A stretch of 64,000 bases of DNA from Stenotrophomonas indicatrix (GTDB lineage Bacteria > Pseudomonadota > Gammaproteobacteria > Xanthomonadales > Xanthomonadaceae). Positions 45,169 through 56,465 of this stretch are shown piece after piece. The notes beneath the pieces are model-generated. The model saw only the letters and a program-made list of their open reading frames with translations. It was not told where the DNA came from and ran no database searches. Made by a program: the position numbers and the translations under genes. Where the stretch lies: assembly GCA_041545745.1 (NCBI GenBank), contig CP168152.1:866001-930000 (forward strand), read 5' to 3'. Position 1 is the stretch's first letter. Each line of letters opens with the position of its first letter.

Positions 45169-46257
45169 ATGAACAAGAAGATCCTTACTGCCGCGCTGCT
45201 GGGCGGTCTGGCTTTCGCCCAGGCTGCGTCGGCGCAGGAGTTCGATGACCGCTGGTACCTGACCGGTTCGGCCGGCTTCAACTTCCAGGATAACGACCGT
45301 CTGACCAACGACGCTCCGTTCGTGACCCTGGGTCTGGGCAAGTTCATCAGCCCGAACTGGTCGCTGGATGGTGAGCTGAACTACCAGAACCCGAACTTCG
45401 ACGCCAACCAGGATCAGAACTGGTCGCAGTACGGCGTGTCGTTCGATCTGCGTCGCCACTTCATCAAGGAAGGCCGCGGCTGGAACCCCTACATCGTGGG
45501 CGGCCTGGGCTACCAGAAGTCTGAAGAAGAGTACGCCGCTGGCCCGAACGGCCCGGCCGACCGCAAGGACGGCAACCTGGCTGCCAAGCTCGGCGTCGGC
45601 CTGCAGACCACCTTCGACAAGCGCGTTGCTGTCCGCGCCGAAGTGGCCTACCGCGCTGACTTCGACGACCAGAGCATCGCTGCGCGCGACGAAAGCTGGT
45701 TCGGCGACGTGCTGGCTTCGGTCGGCGTCGTGATCCCGCTGGGCCCGGCCCCGGTGGCTGCTGCTCCGGCTCCGGCTCCGGTTGCCCCGAGCTGCGCCGA
45801 CCTGGACGACGACGGTGACGGCGTCAACAACTGCGACGACAAGTGCCCGAACTCGCAGCCGGGTCAGACCATCGGTCCGGACGGTTGCCCGGTGCCGGTC
45901 TCGATCGACCTGAAGGGCGTGAACTTCGACTTCGACAAGTCGAACCTGCGTCCGGACGCTGTGGCCATCCTGAGCGAAGCCACCGAGATCCTGAAGCGTT
46001 ACCCGGATCTGCGCGTTGAAGTTGCCGGTCACACCGATTCGAAGGGTACCGACGCTTACAACCAGAAGCTGTCGGAGCGCCGCGCCACCGCGGTGTACAA
46101 CTACCTGACCACCAACGGCGTCGACGCTGGCCGTCTGGCCGGTCCGATCGGCTACGGCGAGAGCCGTCCGATTGCGCCGAACACCAACCCGGATGGTTCG
46201 GACAATCCGGAAGGTCGCGCCAAGAACCGTCGTACCGAGCTGAACGTCCAGAACTAA
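45169..46257 (+). CDS. OmpA/OprF-family outer-membrane porin
   Basis: A 362-residue major outer-membrane protein that links the outer membrane to peptidoglycan. The signal peptide is MNKKILTAALLGGLAFAQAA to about residue 22. An N-terminal eight-strand beta-barrel (to about 190) is followed by an Ala/Pro hinge, an acidic calcium-binding-type TSP3 segment (DLDDDGDGVNNCDDKCPNSQ) with four cysteines, and the OmpA C-terminal domain (NFDFDKSNLRPDA, VAGHTDSKGTDAYNQKLSER, RRTELNVQN). Codon use is highly biased, suggesting abundant expression. A terminator follows. Confidence 0.95.
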   Translation: MNKKILTAALLGGLAFAQAASAQEFDDRWYLTGSAGFNFQDNDRLTNDAPFVTLGLGKFISPNWSLDGELNYQNPNFDANQDQNWSQYGVSFDLRRHFIKEGRGWNPYIVGGLGYQKSEEEYAAGPNGPADRKDGNLAAKLGVGLQTTFDKRVAVRAEVAYRADFDDQSIAARDESWFGDVLASVGVVIPLGPAPVAAAPAPAPVAPSCADLDDDGDGVNNCDDKCPNSQPGQTIGPDGCPVPVSIDLKGVNFDFDKSNLRPDAVAILSEATEILKRYPDLRVEVAGHTDSKGTDAYNQKLSERRATAVYNYLTTNGVDAGRLAGPIGYGESRPIAPNTNPDGSDNPEGRAKNRRTELNVQN

Positions 46258-46288
46258 GTTCTGACGCTCTGCCAGTAAGACACAGCAG

Positions 46289-46317
46289 GACCCGGCTTCG
46301 GCCGGGTCTTGTTGTTT
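46289..46317 (+). terminator. terminator after the OmpA-like gene
   Basis: GACCCGGC-TTCG-GCCGGGTC followed by TTGTTGTTT, 32 bases after the stop: an 8-bp stem with UUCG loop. Confidence 0.8.
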
Positions 46318-46474
46318 GTGCGGTCCGGAATGATGAATCAGCGCTTCAGTGGCGACCGTTTGTCGGCAATTTGCCTAGGAAACCAATGAGTTGGCGTATT
46401 CATTGAAAGTGGCGCTTGAAAGATGACGCGGCATTGCTAAACTCGCCGCGTCACTTCCTTTCGTGGATGTCCTC

Positions 46475-46981
46475 ATGCTGCGCTCTGCATCGGCTGCCGT
46501 TCTGGCGCTGGCCCTGGTTCCTGCTGCTCACGCTGCGGTCGATTGCTCGGTCAACACCAGCGCTTCGCCGCTGCCGTTGCCGGCCACGGCCGTCGCCCCG
46601 GTGGCCGATGAGCTGTATATCCGCAGCAGCCAGTTGGGCATGGCCAGCGGCGTGCTGGGCAGCAGCTACGATCCGTCGCAGTCGCTGGACCAGGTGCTGC
46701 AGCGGTTGCGCATCGATGGCTGCCAGAACATCGCCAAGGCGATTCCGGGGGCGCCGGCGGTGAAGCCGAATGATCCGGCTGCCTACAAGCCGCAGACCGA
46801 ATTCGACAACACGCCGTGGCGCTTCGACATGAGCCAGAACGGCAAGCGCATGACCGCCGAAGAGTTCGATGCCTGGATGAAGGCGCGCGGCGTACGCGTG
46901 GTCAAGGCACGCCCGGTTCCGGCAGTGACCCCGGCCGCAGCCGAAGTACCGGCTGAGACCAAGCCGGTCGACAAGAAGTAA
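46475..46981 (+). CDS. exported hypothetical protein with FDAWMK motif
   Basis: A 168-residue protein of unknown function. The signal peptide is MLRSASAAVLALALVPAAHA, then a mature N-terminus AVDCSVNTS. A GTG at 46463 in the same frame would add four residues; the ATG at 46475 is preferred. The middle is a helical region with a Cys (LRIDGCQNIAKAIPG). The C-terminal MSQNGKRMTAEEFDAWMKAR motif also occurs in the lipoprotein at 47897. The tail is Pro/Ala/Val-rich and ends in PVDKK. Probably a xanthomonad-specific family. Confidence 0.8.
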   Translation: MLRSASAAVLALALVPAAHAAVDCSVNTSASPLPLPATAVAPVADELYIRSSQLGMASGVLGSSYDPSQSLDQVLQRLRIDGCQNIAKAIPGAPAVKPNDPAAYKPQTEFDNTPWRFDMSQNGKRMTAEEFDAWMKARGVRVVKARPVPAVTPAAAEVPAETKPVDKK

Positions 46982-47001
46982 GCGCGGCGGGGAGCAGAGG
47001 C

Positions 47002-47811
47002 TTGCGCACGCGCCGCCCACCTGCTGCCCCCGCTGCCCGCTCCCACGCTGCGCGTGGGCGTGCGAATCCCCCTGCGGTTTCCGCTGGCGTGCGCCATGGC
47101 CTGGCACGTGTGCTGTCCAAGGCCGGTGTGTGCTCGCGCAGCGAGGCCGCGCGCTGGATCGCCGATGGCCGCGTCCGCGTCGCCGGGCGCATCGTCCGTG
47201 ATCCGGAATTCCCGATTGCCAGCCCGGCGCCGCCGATCGAGGTCGACGGCCAGCCGATGGGCGCACCGCAACGTCTGTACCTGATGCTCAACAAGCCGCG
47301 TGGGGTGGTTACCACCGTGCAGGATGAGCGTGGTCGCGACACCGTGTACCGCTGCTTCGATGGCGCCGGCCTGCCGTGGGTCGCGCCGGTCGGTCGCTTG
47401 GACAAGGCCAGTGAAGGCCTGTTGCTGTTCAGCAACGATCCGCAGTGGGCCGCGCGCCTGACCGATCCGGAGACCGGCCCGCAGAAGACCTACCACGTGC
47501 AGGTGGATCACCTGCCCGATGACGGCACCCTGGCCGCGCTGCGCGCCGGTGTCGAAGACGAGGGTGAGTTCCTCCTCGCCCTGGCCGTGCGCGTGCTGCG
47601 CAGCGGCGACAAGACTGCCTGGCTGGAGGTGGTCCTCGACGAGGGCCGCAACCGCCATATCCGTCGCCTGCTGGCGGCCTTCGACCTGCAGGTGTTGCGC
47701 CTGGTCCGGGTCGCGATCGGAGAGCTCACGCTCGGCGATCTCGGCAAGGGCCAGTGGCGGGCGCTGGAGGTCAGCGACCAGCAGCGGCTGGGGGCCGCTG
47801 CACCGGGCTGA
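47002..47811 (+). CDS. pseudouridine synthase, RsuA/RluB/E/F family
   Basis: A 269-residue rRNA pseudouridine synthase. An S4 RNA-binding domain (ARVLSKAGVCSRSEAARWIA) is followed by the catalytic domain with PVGRLDKASEGLLLFSND (Asp134 counting from the TTG at 47002) and DEGRNRHIRRLLAAF. The TTG start after GGGGAG is uncertain: the first ~30 residues are Arg/Pro/Ala-rich and not conserved, so a downstream GTG is possible. The target uridine cannot be fixed from the sequence; RluE-like 23S modification is one option. It lies between two genes sharing the FDAWMK motif. Confidence 0.85.
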   Translation: MRTRRPPAAPAARSHAARGRANPPAVSAGVRHGLARVLSKAGVCSRSEAARWIADGRVRVAGRIVRDPEFPIASPAPPIEVDGQPMGAPQRLYLMLNKPRGVVTTVQDERGRDTVYRCFDGAGLPWVAPVGRLDKASEGLLLFSNDPQWAARLTDPETGPQKTYHVQVDHLPDDGTLAALRAGVEDEGEFLLALAVRVLRSGDKTAWLEVVLDEGRNRHIRRLLAAFDLQVLRLVRVAIGELTLGDLGKGQWRALEVSDQQRLGAAAPG

Positions 47812-47896
47812 GTGATGCCCACGGCCGGCGGTTGCCGGCCACCGTTCCAGGCGCAGGGGGCGCCTGGTTGTCGAATGTCCAGAACGGAGCCTGCCC

Positions 47897-48235
47897 ATGT
47901 ATCACCCGACCCTCAAGCAAACCCTGCGCTGCGCCGGCCTGTTGTTGCCGATTGTTATGTTGACGGCCTGTGGCGGCCACAAGAAAACGGCCAAGGCCGA
48001 TCGCCCGGCCGAGACCCCGGTGGTTGAAGTGAAGACCCCGGAACTGGATGGCCGCGGCAGCTATCGCTTCATGATGAGCAACGGCGACCAGAAGATGACC
48101 GCCGACCAGTTCGATGCCTGGATGAAAGCCAATGGCATCCGCGTGGCCAAGGGCAATGGGCAGGATGCTGCCGCCAAGCCGGTGGTGGTCGCCAGCAAGG
48201 ACGAGCCCAAGGACAAGAAGAAGAAGAAGAAGTAG
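47897..48235 (+). CDS. lipoprotein with FDAWMK motif
   Basis: A 112-residue predicted lipoprotein: MYHPTLKQTLRCAGLLLPIV then the lipobox LTAC at residues 22-25. The body contains RFMMSNGDQKMTADQFDAWM and KANGIRVAKG, closely matching the C-terminal motif of the exported protein at 46475. The C-terminus is lysine-rich (KDEPKDKKKKKK), suggesting interaction with nucleic acid, peptidoglycan or anionic surfaces, or simply disorder. Function unknown. Confidence 0.78.
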   Translation: MYHPTLKQTLRCAGLLLPIVMLTACGGHKKTAKADRPAETPVVEVKTPELDGRGSYRFMMSNGDQKMTADQFDAWMKANGIRVAKGNGQDAAAKPVVVASKDEPKDKKKKKK

Positions 48236-48241
48236 CGCCGG

Positions 48242-48304
48242 GTGGGTGCCGACCTTGGTCGGCACGTCATCAGACTCCGGTAGGTGCCGACCTTGGTCGG
48301 CACG
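48242..48304. repeat. two tandem palindromes of the GTAG class
   Basis: Two copies of GTGCCGACCTTGGTCGGCAC (48246-48265, 48284-48303), the second preceded by GTAG-like GGTAG. They lie between the lipoprotein gene and the end of kbl. Confidence 0.75.
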
Positions 48305-48322
48305 CTCCGACCCCGCCGGTGA

Positions 48323-49528
48323 TCAGCCCTTGATCACGCCCAGCTCGACGCCGATGCGGGTGAACGCATCGATCGCGCGGTCCAGGTGCTCGCGGCTGTG
48401 CGCGGCGCTGATCTGGGTGCGGATGCGCGCCTGGCCCTTGGGTACCACCGGGAAGAAGAAGCCGATGGCGTAGATGCCTTCTTCCAGCAGGCGCTCGGCG
48501 AACTTCTGCGCCAGCGGTGCGTCGTACAACATCACCGGGCTGATCGGATGCACGCCGGGCTTCACGTCGAAGCCGGCAGCGGTCATCTTCTCGCGGAAGT
48601 AGGTGGTGTTCGCGGCCAGGGTGCTGCGCAGGTCATCGGCCGCGGCCAGCATTTCGAATGCCTTGATGCCGGCGGCGACCACGTGCGGCGGCAGCGAGTT
48701 GGAGAACAGGTACGGGCGCGAACGCTGGCGCAGCAGCTCGATCACTTCGGCGCTGGCGCAGGTGAAGCCACCCAGTGCGCCGCCCATGGCCTTGCCCAGG
48801 GTGCCGGTGATGATGTCGATCTTCTCCAGCACGCCCTTGACCTCGGCCGAGCCGCGGCCCGTCGCGCCGAGGAAGCCGGTGGCATGGCATTCGTCGATGT
48901 GCACCAGCGCGTTGTACTTCTTCGCCAGCGCGGTGATCTCGTCCAACGGCGCGATGAAACCGTCCATCGAGAACACGCCGTCGGTGGTGATCAGCTTGGT
49001 CCTGCAGCCGGCGGCATCAGCGGCCTGCAGCTGCGCCTCCAGGTCGGCCATGTCGCAGTTGGCGTAGCGGAAGCGCTTGGCCTTGCACAGGCGCACACCG
49101 TCGATGATCGAGGCATGGTTCAACGCATCGGAGATGATCGCGTCATTCTCGCCGAGCAGCGGCTCGAACAGGCCGCCGTTGGCGTCGAAGCAGGCCGCGT
49201 ACAAGATCGTGTCCTGCTTGCCGAAGAAGTCGGCGATCTGCTTCTCCAGCTGCTTGTGCAGGTCCTGGGTGCCGCAGATGAAGCGTACCGATGCCATGCC
49301 GAAACCATGGCTGTCCAGCGCGTCCTTCGCGGCCTGGATCAGGTCAGGATGGTCGGCCAGGCCAAGGTAGTTGTTGGCACAGAAGTTCAGCACCTTGCGG
49401 CCGTCTTCCAGGGTGATCTCGGCGGACTGCGGGCTGGTGATGATCCGCTCGGACTTGAACAGGCCCTGGGCGCGGATGGCGTCCAGTTCCTCAGCGTAGT
49501 GGCGGGTCAGGGCGGAGGAGTCGGTCAT
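48323..49528 (-). CDS. kbl: glycine C-acetyltransferase (2-amino-3-ketobutyrate CoA ligase)
   Basis: Kbl cleaves 2-amino-3-ketobutyrate to glycine and acetyl-CoA, the second step of threonine breakdown after Tdh. The 401-residue PLP enzyme has [35 protein letters not shown] and the PLP-lysine motif [15 protein letters not shown]. Start [21 protein letters not shown]. coli Kbl is 398 residues. In E. coli kbl and tdh are adjacent; here a porin gene on the other strand lies between them. Confidence 0.96.
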   Translation of the reverse strand: MTDSSALTRHYAEELDAIRAQGLFKSERIITSPQSAEITLEDGRKVLNFCANNYLGLADHPDLIQAAKDALDSHGFGMASVRFICGTQDLHKQLEKQIADFFGKQDTILYAACFDANGGLFEPLLGENDAIISDALNHASIIDGVRLCKAKRFRYANCDMADLEAQLQAADAAGCRTKLITTDGVFSMDGFIAPLDEITALAKKYNALVHIDECHATGFLGATGRGSAEVKGVLEKIDIITGTLGKAMGGALGGFTCASAEVIELLRQRSRPYLFSNSLPPHVVAAGIKAFEMLAAADDLRSTLAANTTYFREKMTAAGFDVKPGVHPISPVMLYDAPLAQKFAERLLEEGIYAIGFFFPVVPKGQARIRTQISAAHSREHLDRAIDAFTRIGVELGVIKG

Positions 49529-49738
49529 GGCGTGGGCTCGGCTCAGCACGGGAAACCACTGATTCTACCGGGCATCGACGGCTGCGGACCGGGGCGTAGG
49601 GGGCACCGCCATGGCCGGCACATGTTGCATCGCAATAGCAAACGGGTTAAAAATTCGTGAACCGAGGCTGTCTGGCTCCGGTTGCTGCGCCCGCTGCAGA
49701 TCCCGCCTTCCACGCCACCGACCCCACCGGAGACGCTC

Positions 49739-50431
49739 ATGAAGCACGCCCGTGCCTGCCTCGCCATTGCCGCCGCCCTGACCCTCGCGCCGTTCGCCGC
49801 CAGCGCCCAGGACAACGAATCTCCGTACAGCTGGAACGTCACCGCCGTCTCGGACTACCTGTTCCGTGGTGTGTCGCAGACCGATGAGGATCCGACCCTG
49901 CAGGCCGGCTTCACCTACACCAGCCCGGTTGGCCTGTATGCCGGCGTCTGGGGCTCGGGCGTGGACTTCGGCGCAGGCGATCCGAAGACCGAGGTCGACT
50001 ACCTGATCGGCTACGGCGTGGACGTGACCGAGCGCGTCAACTTCGACGTGCTGTTGAACCGTTACACCTACCTCAAGTCCAGCCACCAGAACTACAACGA
50101 GCTGATCACCACCACCACGCTGGACGACACCTACAAGCTGACGGTGGCCTACAGCAACGATGTGTGGAACAGCAGCACCGATGGCTGGTACTTCGGCCTG
50201 GGTGGCAGCTGGGGCCTGCCGAAGGAGTTCACGCTCAACGCCAACGTCGGTCGCAGCACCTTCGAGGACGGAATCGCCAAGGACTACACCGACTGGAACG
50301 TCGGCGTCGCCCGCCAGTTCGGCCTGTTCAATGTCGGCCTGGGCTACTACGGCACCGACGGCAATGGCCGCGACAACTCCGGCAAGCTGGCGCACAGCCG
50401 GGTGATGCTGAGCGTGGCAGTCGGAAAGTAA
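49739..50431 (+). CDS. TorF-family putative porin
   Basis: A 230-residue outer-membrane protein. The signal peptide is MKHARACLAIAAALTLAPFA to about ASAQ, then the typical opening SYLFRG-like VSDYLFRGVSQTDEDPTLQ. The barrel strands are amphipathic and the protein ends LSVAVGK. The family is uncharacterised. It is divergent from kbl and convergent with tdh. The TAA stop lies in a hairpin TAACGCC-GCA-GGCGTTA (50429-50445). Confidence 0.85.
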   Translation: MKHARACLAIAAALTLAPFAASAQDNESPYSWNVTAVSDYLFRGVSQTDEDPTLQAGFTYTSPVGLYAGVWGSGVDFGAGDPKTEVDYLIGYGVDVTERVNFDVLLNRYTYLKSSHQNYNELITTTTLDDTYKLTVAYSNDVWNSSTDGWYFGLGGSWGLPKEFTLNANVGRSTFEDGIAKDYTDWNVGVARQFGLFNVGLGYYGTDGNGRDNSGKLAHSRVMLSVAVGK

Positions 50432-50447
50432 CGCCGCAGGCGTTACG

Positions 50448-50470
50448 GTAGTGCCGGCCGCTGGCCGGCA
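50448..50470. repeat. GTAG-type palindrome
   Basis: GTAGTGCCGGCCGCTGGCCG then GCA, directly after the TorF-type gene. Confidence 0.75.
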
Positions 50471-50479
50471 ACACCAAAG

Positions 50480-50506
50480 AAAAAGGCGCCCAATGGGCGC
50501 CTTTTT
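50480..50506. terminator. bidirectional terminator between torF-like gene and tdh
   Basis: AAAAAGGCGCCC, loop AAT, GGGCGCCTTTTT: a perfect 12-bp stem with A-run and T-run, serving both convergent transcripts. Confidence 0.85.
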
Positions 50507-50617
50507 CAATTCCAGCAGCATGCCTCGCCCCGGCTGGGGGAGAGCCCCCTTGTTGTTCAAGGGGGCGCGCCGACGGCGCGGGGATAAGGAAACCTGCGGG
50601 GGAATTGACCCGAAGGG

Positions 50618-51640
50618 TCAATTCCAGCTCAGCACGACCTTGCCGGCCTTGCCTTCTTCCATCAGGTCGAAGCCCTTCTGGAAATCGTCGATCGGCAGCT
50701 GGTGGGTCATCACCTTGCCGAGCGGGAAGCCGGACAGCACCAGCTGGGTCATCTTGTACCAGGTCTCGTACATCTTGCGGCCGTAGATGCCCTGCACGGT
50801 CAGGCCCTTGAAGATGATCTTGTCCCAGTCGCAGCCGGCGCCCTTGGGCATGATGCCGAGCATGGCGATCTTGCCGCCGTGGTACATGCAGTCGAGCATG
50901 TCGTTGAACGCGCGCGGGTTGCCGCTCATTTCCAGGCCCACGTCGAAGCCCTCCATGTGCAGTTCCTTCATCACGTCCTTCAGCGACGTGTTGGCGACGT
51001 TGACCACGCGGGTGGCGCCCATGTCGGCGGCCAGCTTCAGGCGGAAGTCGTTGACGTCGGTCACCACCACGTTGCGTGCACCGATGTGCTTGCAGATGCC
51101 CGCCGCGATGATGCCGATCGGGCCGGCGCCGGTGATCAGCACGTCTTCGCCGATGACGTTGAATTCCAGCGCGCAGTGCGCGGCATTGCCGTACGGGTCG
51201 AAGAAGGCGGCCAATTCGGACGGGATCTGGTCGGGGATCGGCCACAGGTTGCTGGCCGGCATCACCATGTATTCGGCGAACGCGCCGTTGACGTTGACGC
51301 CGATGCCGACGGTGTTCGGGCACAGGTGTGGACGACCGCCGCGGCAGTTGCGGCAGTGGCCGCAGACGATGTGGCCTTCGGCCGACACGCGCTGGCCGAT
51401 CTCGTAGCCGGTCACGCCCGGGCCGATCTCGGCGATGCGGCCGACGAACTCATGGCCGATGGTCAGGCCCGGCTTGATCGTGCGCTGGCTCCATTCGTCC
51501 CACAGGTAGATGTGCAGGTCGGTGCCGCAGATCGCGGTCTTTTCCAGCTTGATCAGGACCTGGTTGGGGCCCGGGGTAGGCACCGGAACCTCTTCCATCC
51601 AGATGCCCTTGGCCGCTTCGCGCTTGACCAGGGCCTTCAT
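50618..51640 (-). CDS. tdh: L-threonine 3-dehydrogenase
   Basis: Tdh oxidises threonine to 2-amino-3-ketobutyrate, the substrate of Kbl. The 340-residue zinc MDR enzyme starts [20 protein letters not shown], aligned with E. coli Tdh. The catalytic-zinc motif is [18 protein letters not shown] with GHEFVG; the structural-zinc cysteines are [15 protein letters not shown]; the NAD motif is [14 protein letters not shown]. Two other in-frame ATGs at 51655 and 51670 are possible; none has a strong ribosome-binding site. Monocistronic. Confidence 0.95.
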   Translation of the reverse strand: MKALVKREAAKGIWMEEVPVPTPGPNQVLIKLEKTAICGTDLHIYLWDEWSQRTIKPGLTIGHEFVGRIAEIGPGVTGYEIGQRVSAEGHIVCGHCRNCRGGRPHLCPNTVGIGVNVNGAFAEYMVMPASNLWPIPDQIPSELAAFFDPYGNAAHCALEFNVIGEDVLITGAGPIGIIAAGICKHIGARNVVVTDVNDFRLKLAADMGATRVVNVANTSLKDVMKELHMEGFDVGLEMSGNPRAFNDMLDCMYHGGKIAMLGIMPKGAGCDWDKIIFKGLTVQGIYGRKMYETWYKMTQLVLSGFPLGKVMTHQLPIDDFQKGFDLMEEGKAGKVVLSWN

Positions 51641-51807
51641 CGTTTGCTGCGCCATCGGGGTGGAACTCATCAGGGGGAAAGCGCGGATTATAGGGCGCCA
51701 CGCGGATTTCCCATGTTGCGCTGCGGGTGCATTGGTGGAACGAAAGCTGTGCGCAGGCGGGCGTTTCGAACGTACTGCAGACACCAGCGCCTCCCTGATT
51801 CGGAGGG

Positions 51808-51911
51808 AGGGGGCGTGGTCACCCTGGCCGGGACACGCAAAAGCCCCTCCATGGTGCTCGATGGCGCCATCCTTGGCGCCAACGGTCCCGGCCAGGGTGA
51901 CCACGCCCCCT
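51808..51911. repeat. perfect 27-bp inverted repeat with 50-base loop
   Basis: Arms at 51808-51834 and 51885-51911 are exactly complementary over 27 bases (core CGTGGTCACCCTGGCCGGGA). The loop contains two further palindromes, ATGGCGCCAT and TTGGCGCCAA. It lies in the 398-base divergent gap between tdh and the S46 peptidase gene, about 130 bases before the latter. No other copy is seen in the window. Confidence 0.85.
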
Positions 51912-52004
51912 CTGGACGGTTCCCGTGCGCGCGGCCGACCTGCGCGCGGTGGAGCGAGGTGGGCCCATGACTTCCGGGGTTCGGGCCGGGGCAGGGCGGC
52001 GGGC

Positions 52005-52010
52005 TACAAT
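52005..52010 (+). promoter_or_regulatory. possible -10 of the S46 peptidase gene
   Basis: TACAAT, 28 bases before the ATG, matches the -10 used at rpsL. No convincing -35 is seen. Confidence 0.35.
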
Positions 52011-52038
52011 CGAAGGTTCCACTACCAGGGGCCGCTCC

Positions 52039-54201
<2,163 letters not shown>

Positions 54202-54251
54202 GGCCGTGCCGGCCGCTGGCTGGCAACCCCGGCAGACACTGCGGGGCGGTG

Positions 54252-54274
54252 CATCCACGCATGGCGTGGATCTA
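54252..54274. repeat. GTAG-type palindrome
   Basis: CATCCACGCATGGCGTGGAT then CTAC, preceded at 54204-54227 by a degenerate GTGCCGGCCGCTGGCTGGCA copy. Confidence 0.75.
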
Positions 54275-54285
54275 CTGCACTCCTG

Positions 54286-54316
54286 AAACCCCGCGACGTC
54301 TGTCGCGGGGTTTTTT
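54286..54316 (+). terminator. terminator after the S46 peptidase gene
   Basis: AAACCCCGCGAC, loop GTCT, GTCGCGGGGTTT then TTT: a 12-bp stem and six Ts. Confidence 0.88.
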
Positions 54317-54425
54317 CATGCCCCGTCCGGCCCGGTCCGCCGAACAGGTATCATCCCTGTTCCGCGTACTTCACAGGATGTGAACACTGCGCCGGAACTC
54401 CTCCCCCCAAGGACCCCTTGTTCGC

Positions 54426-55070
54426 ATGCGCATCCTGCTTGCCCGTCACGGCGAAACGCCGTGGAACGCCGAAGGCCGCTATCAGGGCCAGATCGACATC
54501 CCACTTTCGCCCATCGGTGAGGCCCAGGCGCAGGCGCTTGGCGCCCGCCTGGCGTCGGTGGACATCACCCGTGCGGTGGCCTCGCCGCTGTCGCGCGCCC
54601 AGCGCACCGCGCAGCTGGCCCTTGGCGCCGCACGCGCCGACATGCTGCTGACCGAGCCGGAACTGCAGGAGATCGCCCACGGTGAGTGGGAAGGTCTGCT
54701 GGCCAGCGAAATCAACGAAAAAGATCCGTCGCGCCTGCAGGCGTGGCGCAATGAGCCGGACACCGTGCTGATGCCGGGCGGCGAGTCGCTGCGCCTGGTG
54801 CTGGAGCGCAGCTGGCGCGGCCTGGCCCGTGCCACCGAAGGTCTTGGTGAACACGACACGCTGCTGGTGGTCGCTCATGACGCGGTCAACCGGGTGATCC
54901 TGTGCAAGGTGCTGGGCCTGCCGCTGTCGCGGCTGTGGACCTTCCGCCAGGCACCGACCACGCTCAACCTGCTTGAAGGGGCCGATCTGGACAGCCTGGA
55001 AGTGGTGCGCCTGAACGACTGCGCCCACCACACGCCGTTCTTCGGTGAAGCCAAGCACCGCGCACTCTGA
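54426..55070 (+). CDS. histidine phosphatase family protein
   Basis: A 214-residue member of the phosphoglycerate mutase-like histidine phosphatases. MRILLARHGETPWNAEGRYQ has the RHGE motif with phospho-acceptor His8. The second catalytic histidine lies in LVVAHDAVNR, and the acid in the IAHGEWEG segment. The substrate is unknown: GpmB- and CobC-like enzymes share this layout. It precedes folC by 42 bases on the same strand and may be cotranscribed with it. Confidence 0.88.
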   Translation: MRILLARHGETPWNAEGRYQGQIDIPLSPIGEAQAQALGARLASVDITRAVASPLSRAQRTAQLALGAARADMLLTEPELQEIAHGEWEGLLASEINEKDPSRLQAWRNEPDTVLMPGGESLRLVLERSWRGLARATEGLGEHDTLLVVAHDAVNRVILCKVLGLPLSRLWTFRQAPTTLNLLEGADLDSLEVVRLNDCAHHTPFFGEAKHRAL

Positions 55071-55112
55071 ATCTTCTGCCCTGAACCACCTGCACCTGTT
55101 GGAAGCCTTGCC

Positions 55113-56384
55113 GTGAAGAACACCCCGACCACTCTGGCCGAATGGCTGGACTACATTGAACGCCAGCATCCGGCCACGATCGACATGGGACTGGAGCGCG
55201 TGCGCACCGTGGCCACCGCGATGGGCCTGGGCTCGCCGGCCAGGCACACCATCGTGGTCGGTGGTACCAACGGCAAGGGGTCCACCGTTGCCTTCATCGA
55301 GGCCATCGCGCGCGCTGCGGGCTGGAAGGTCGGTGCGTACACCTCGCCGCACCTGCTGCGCTACAACGAGCGCGTGCGCATCGATGGCCAGGATGCCGAT
55401 GACGCCGCACTGGTCGCTGCGTTCAACACGATCGAGGCCGCGCGCGGTGATGTAACGCTGACCTATTTCGAATACGGAACGCTGGCCGCGCTGCAGTTGT
55501 TCGCCGATGCCGATCTCGATCTGGCCGTGCTGGAAGTCGGCCTGGGCGGCCGCCTGGATGCGGTCAACATCGTCGATGCCGACGTGTCGGTGATCACCAC
55601 CGTGGACATCGATCACGCCGAATGGCTGGGCGAGGACCGCGAGGCCATCGGTGCCGAGAAGGCGGGGATCATCCGCGGCTGGAAGCCGGTGATCCTGGGC
55701 GAGACCGATCCGCCGTCGAGCGTGCTGGCGCGCGCCTACCTGGTAGGTGCCAATGCGATCCGCGGTGGCAGCGACTATTTCTATGAACCAATCGACGCGC
55801 AGCGTTGGCGCTGGCGCGATGTCGGCACCCGCCTGGAGCTGCCGACCCCGGCGCTGGCCGGGCCGATCCAGCTGGCCAACGCCGGTGCGGCGATTGCTGC
55901 GCTGCGTGCGCTGGACAAGCCGGTGCCGCGTGCGGCATGGGCCGCAGGCGTGGCCGCAGCGCGCATCGCCGGGCGCCTGCAGGCGTTCGAGCGCGATGGC
56001 GTGCAGGTCCGCGTCGATGTCGGCCACAACCCGCAGGCGGCCGGCCAGCTGGCGCGCGCGCTGAAGGCCGAGGCGACCCCCGGGCGCACCCTGGCGGTGT
56101 ACGCCGCGCTGCAGGACAAGGACGCGGTGGGCGTGGTGCAGGCCCTGCAGGAGGTAGTGGGCGACTGGACCCTGGCCGGCCTGGATGGTCCGCGTGGGCA
56201 GAGCGCGGCGCAGTTGCAGGCGCGCCTGGCCGATACCGCTGCGGCTGCTGCGGCATTGGCCGACACGGTTGAACAGGCGCTGGCGAAGGTTCTGGCCCGT
56301 GCCGAGCGCGGCGACCGGGTACTGGTGTTCGGCTCCTTCCATACCGCCGCCGCTGCGCTGCAATGGCTGCAGGCCCACGCCTGA
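55113..56384 (+). CDS. folC: bifunctional folylpolyglutamate/dihydrofolate synthase
   Basis: FolC adds glutamate to dihydropteroate and folates. The 423-residue product has the Mur-ligase-type P-loop GGTNGKGST (residues 50-58), YTSPHLLRYNERVRID, EVGLGGRLDAVN and VDVGHNPQA motifs. Start is GTG at 55113. It begins the conserved folC-dedD-cvpA-purF order also found in E. coli. Confidence 0.96.
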   Translation: MKNTPTTLAEWLDYIERQHPATIDMGLERVRTVATAMGLGSPARHTIVVGGTNGKGSTVAFIEAIARAAGWKVGAYTSPHLLRYNERVRIDGQDADDAALVAAFNTIEAARGDVTLTYFEYGTLAALQLFADADLDLAVLEVGLGGRLDAVNIVDADVSVITTVDIDHAEWLGEDREAIGAEKAGIIRGWKPVILGETDPPSSVLARAYLVGANAIRGGSDYFYEPIDAQRWRWRDVGTRLELPTPALAGPIQLANAGAAIAALRALDKPVPRAAWAAGVAAARIAGRLQAFERDGVQVRVDVGHNPQAAGQLARALKAEATPGRTLAVYAALQDKDAVGVVQALQEVVGDWTLAGLDGPRGQSAAQLQARLADTAAAAAALADTVEQALAKVLARAERGDRVLVFGSFHTAAAALQWLQAHA

Positions 56385-56465
56385 CCGCCGTTCAGCCATT
56401 ACCGACGCCGTCCGGTCGCGCACCCGTATAATCGACCGCAACGTCCAGCCTGCCGCCTGCCCTAC

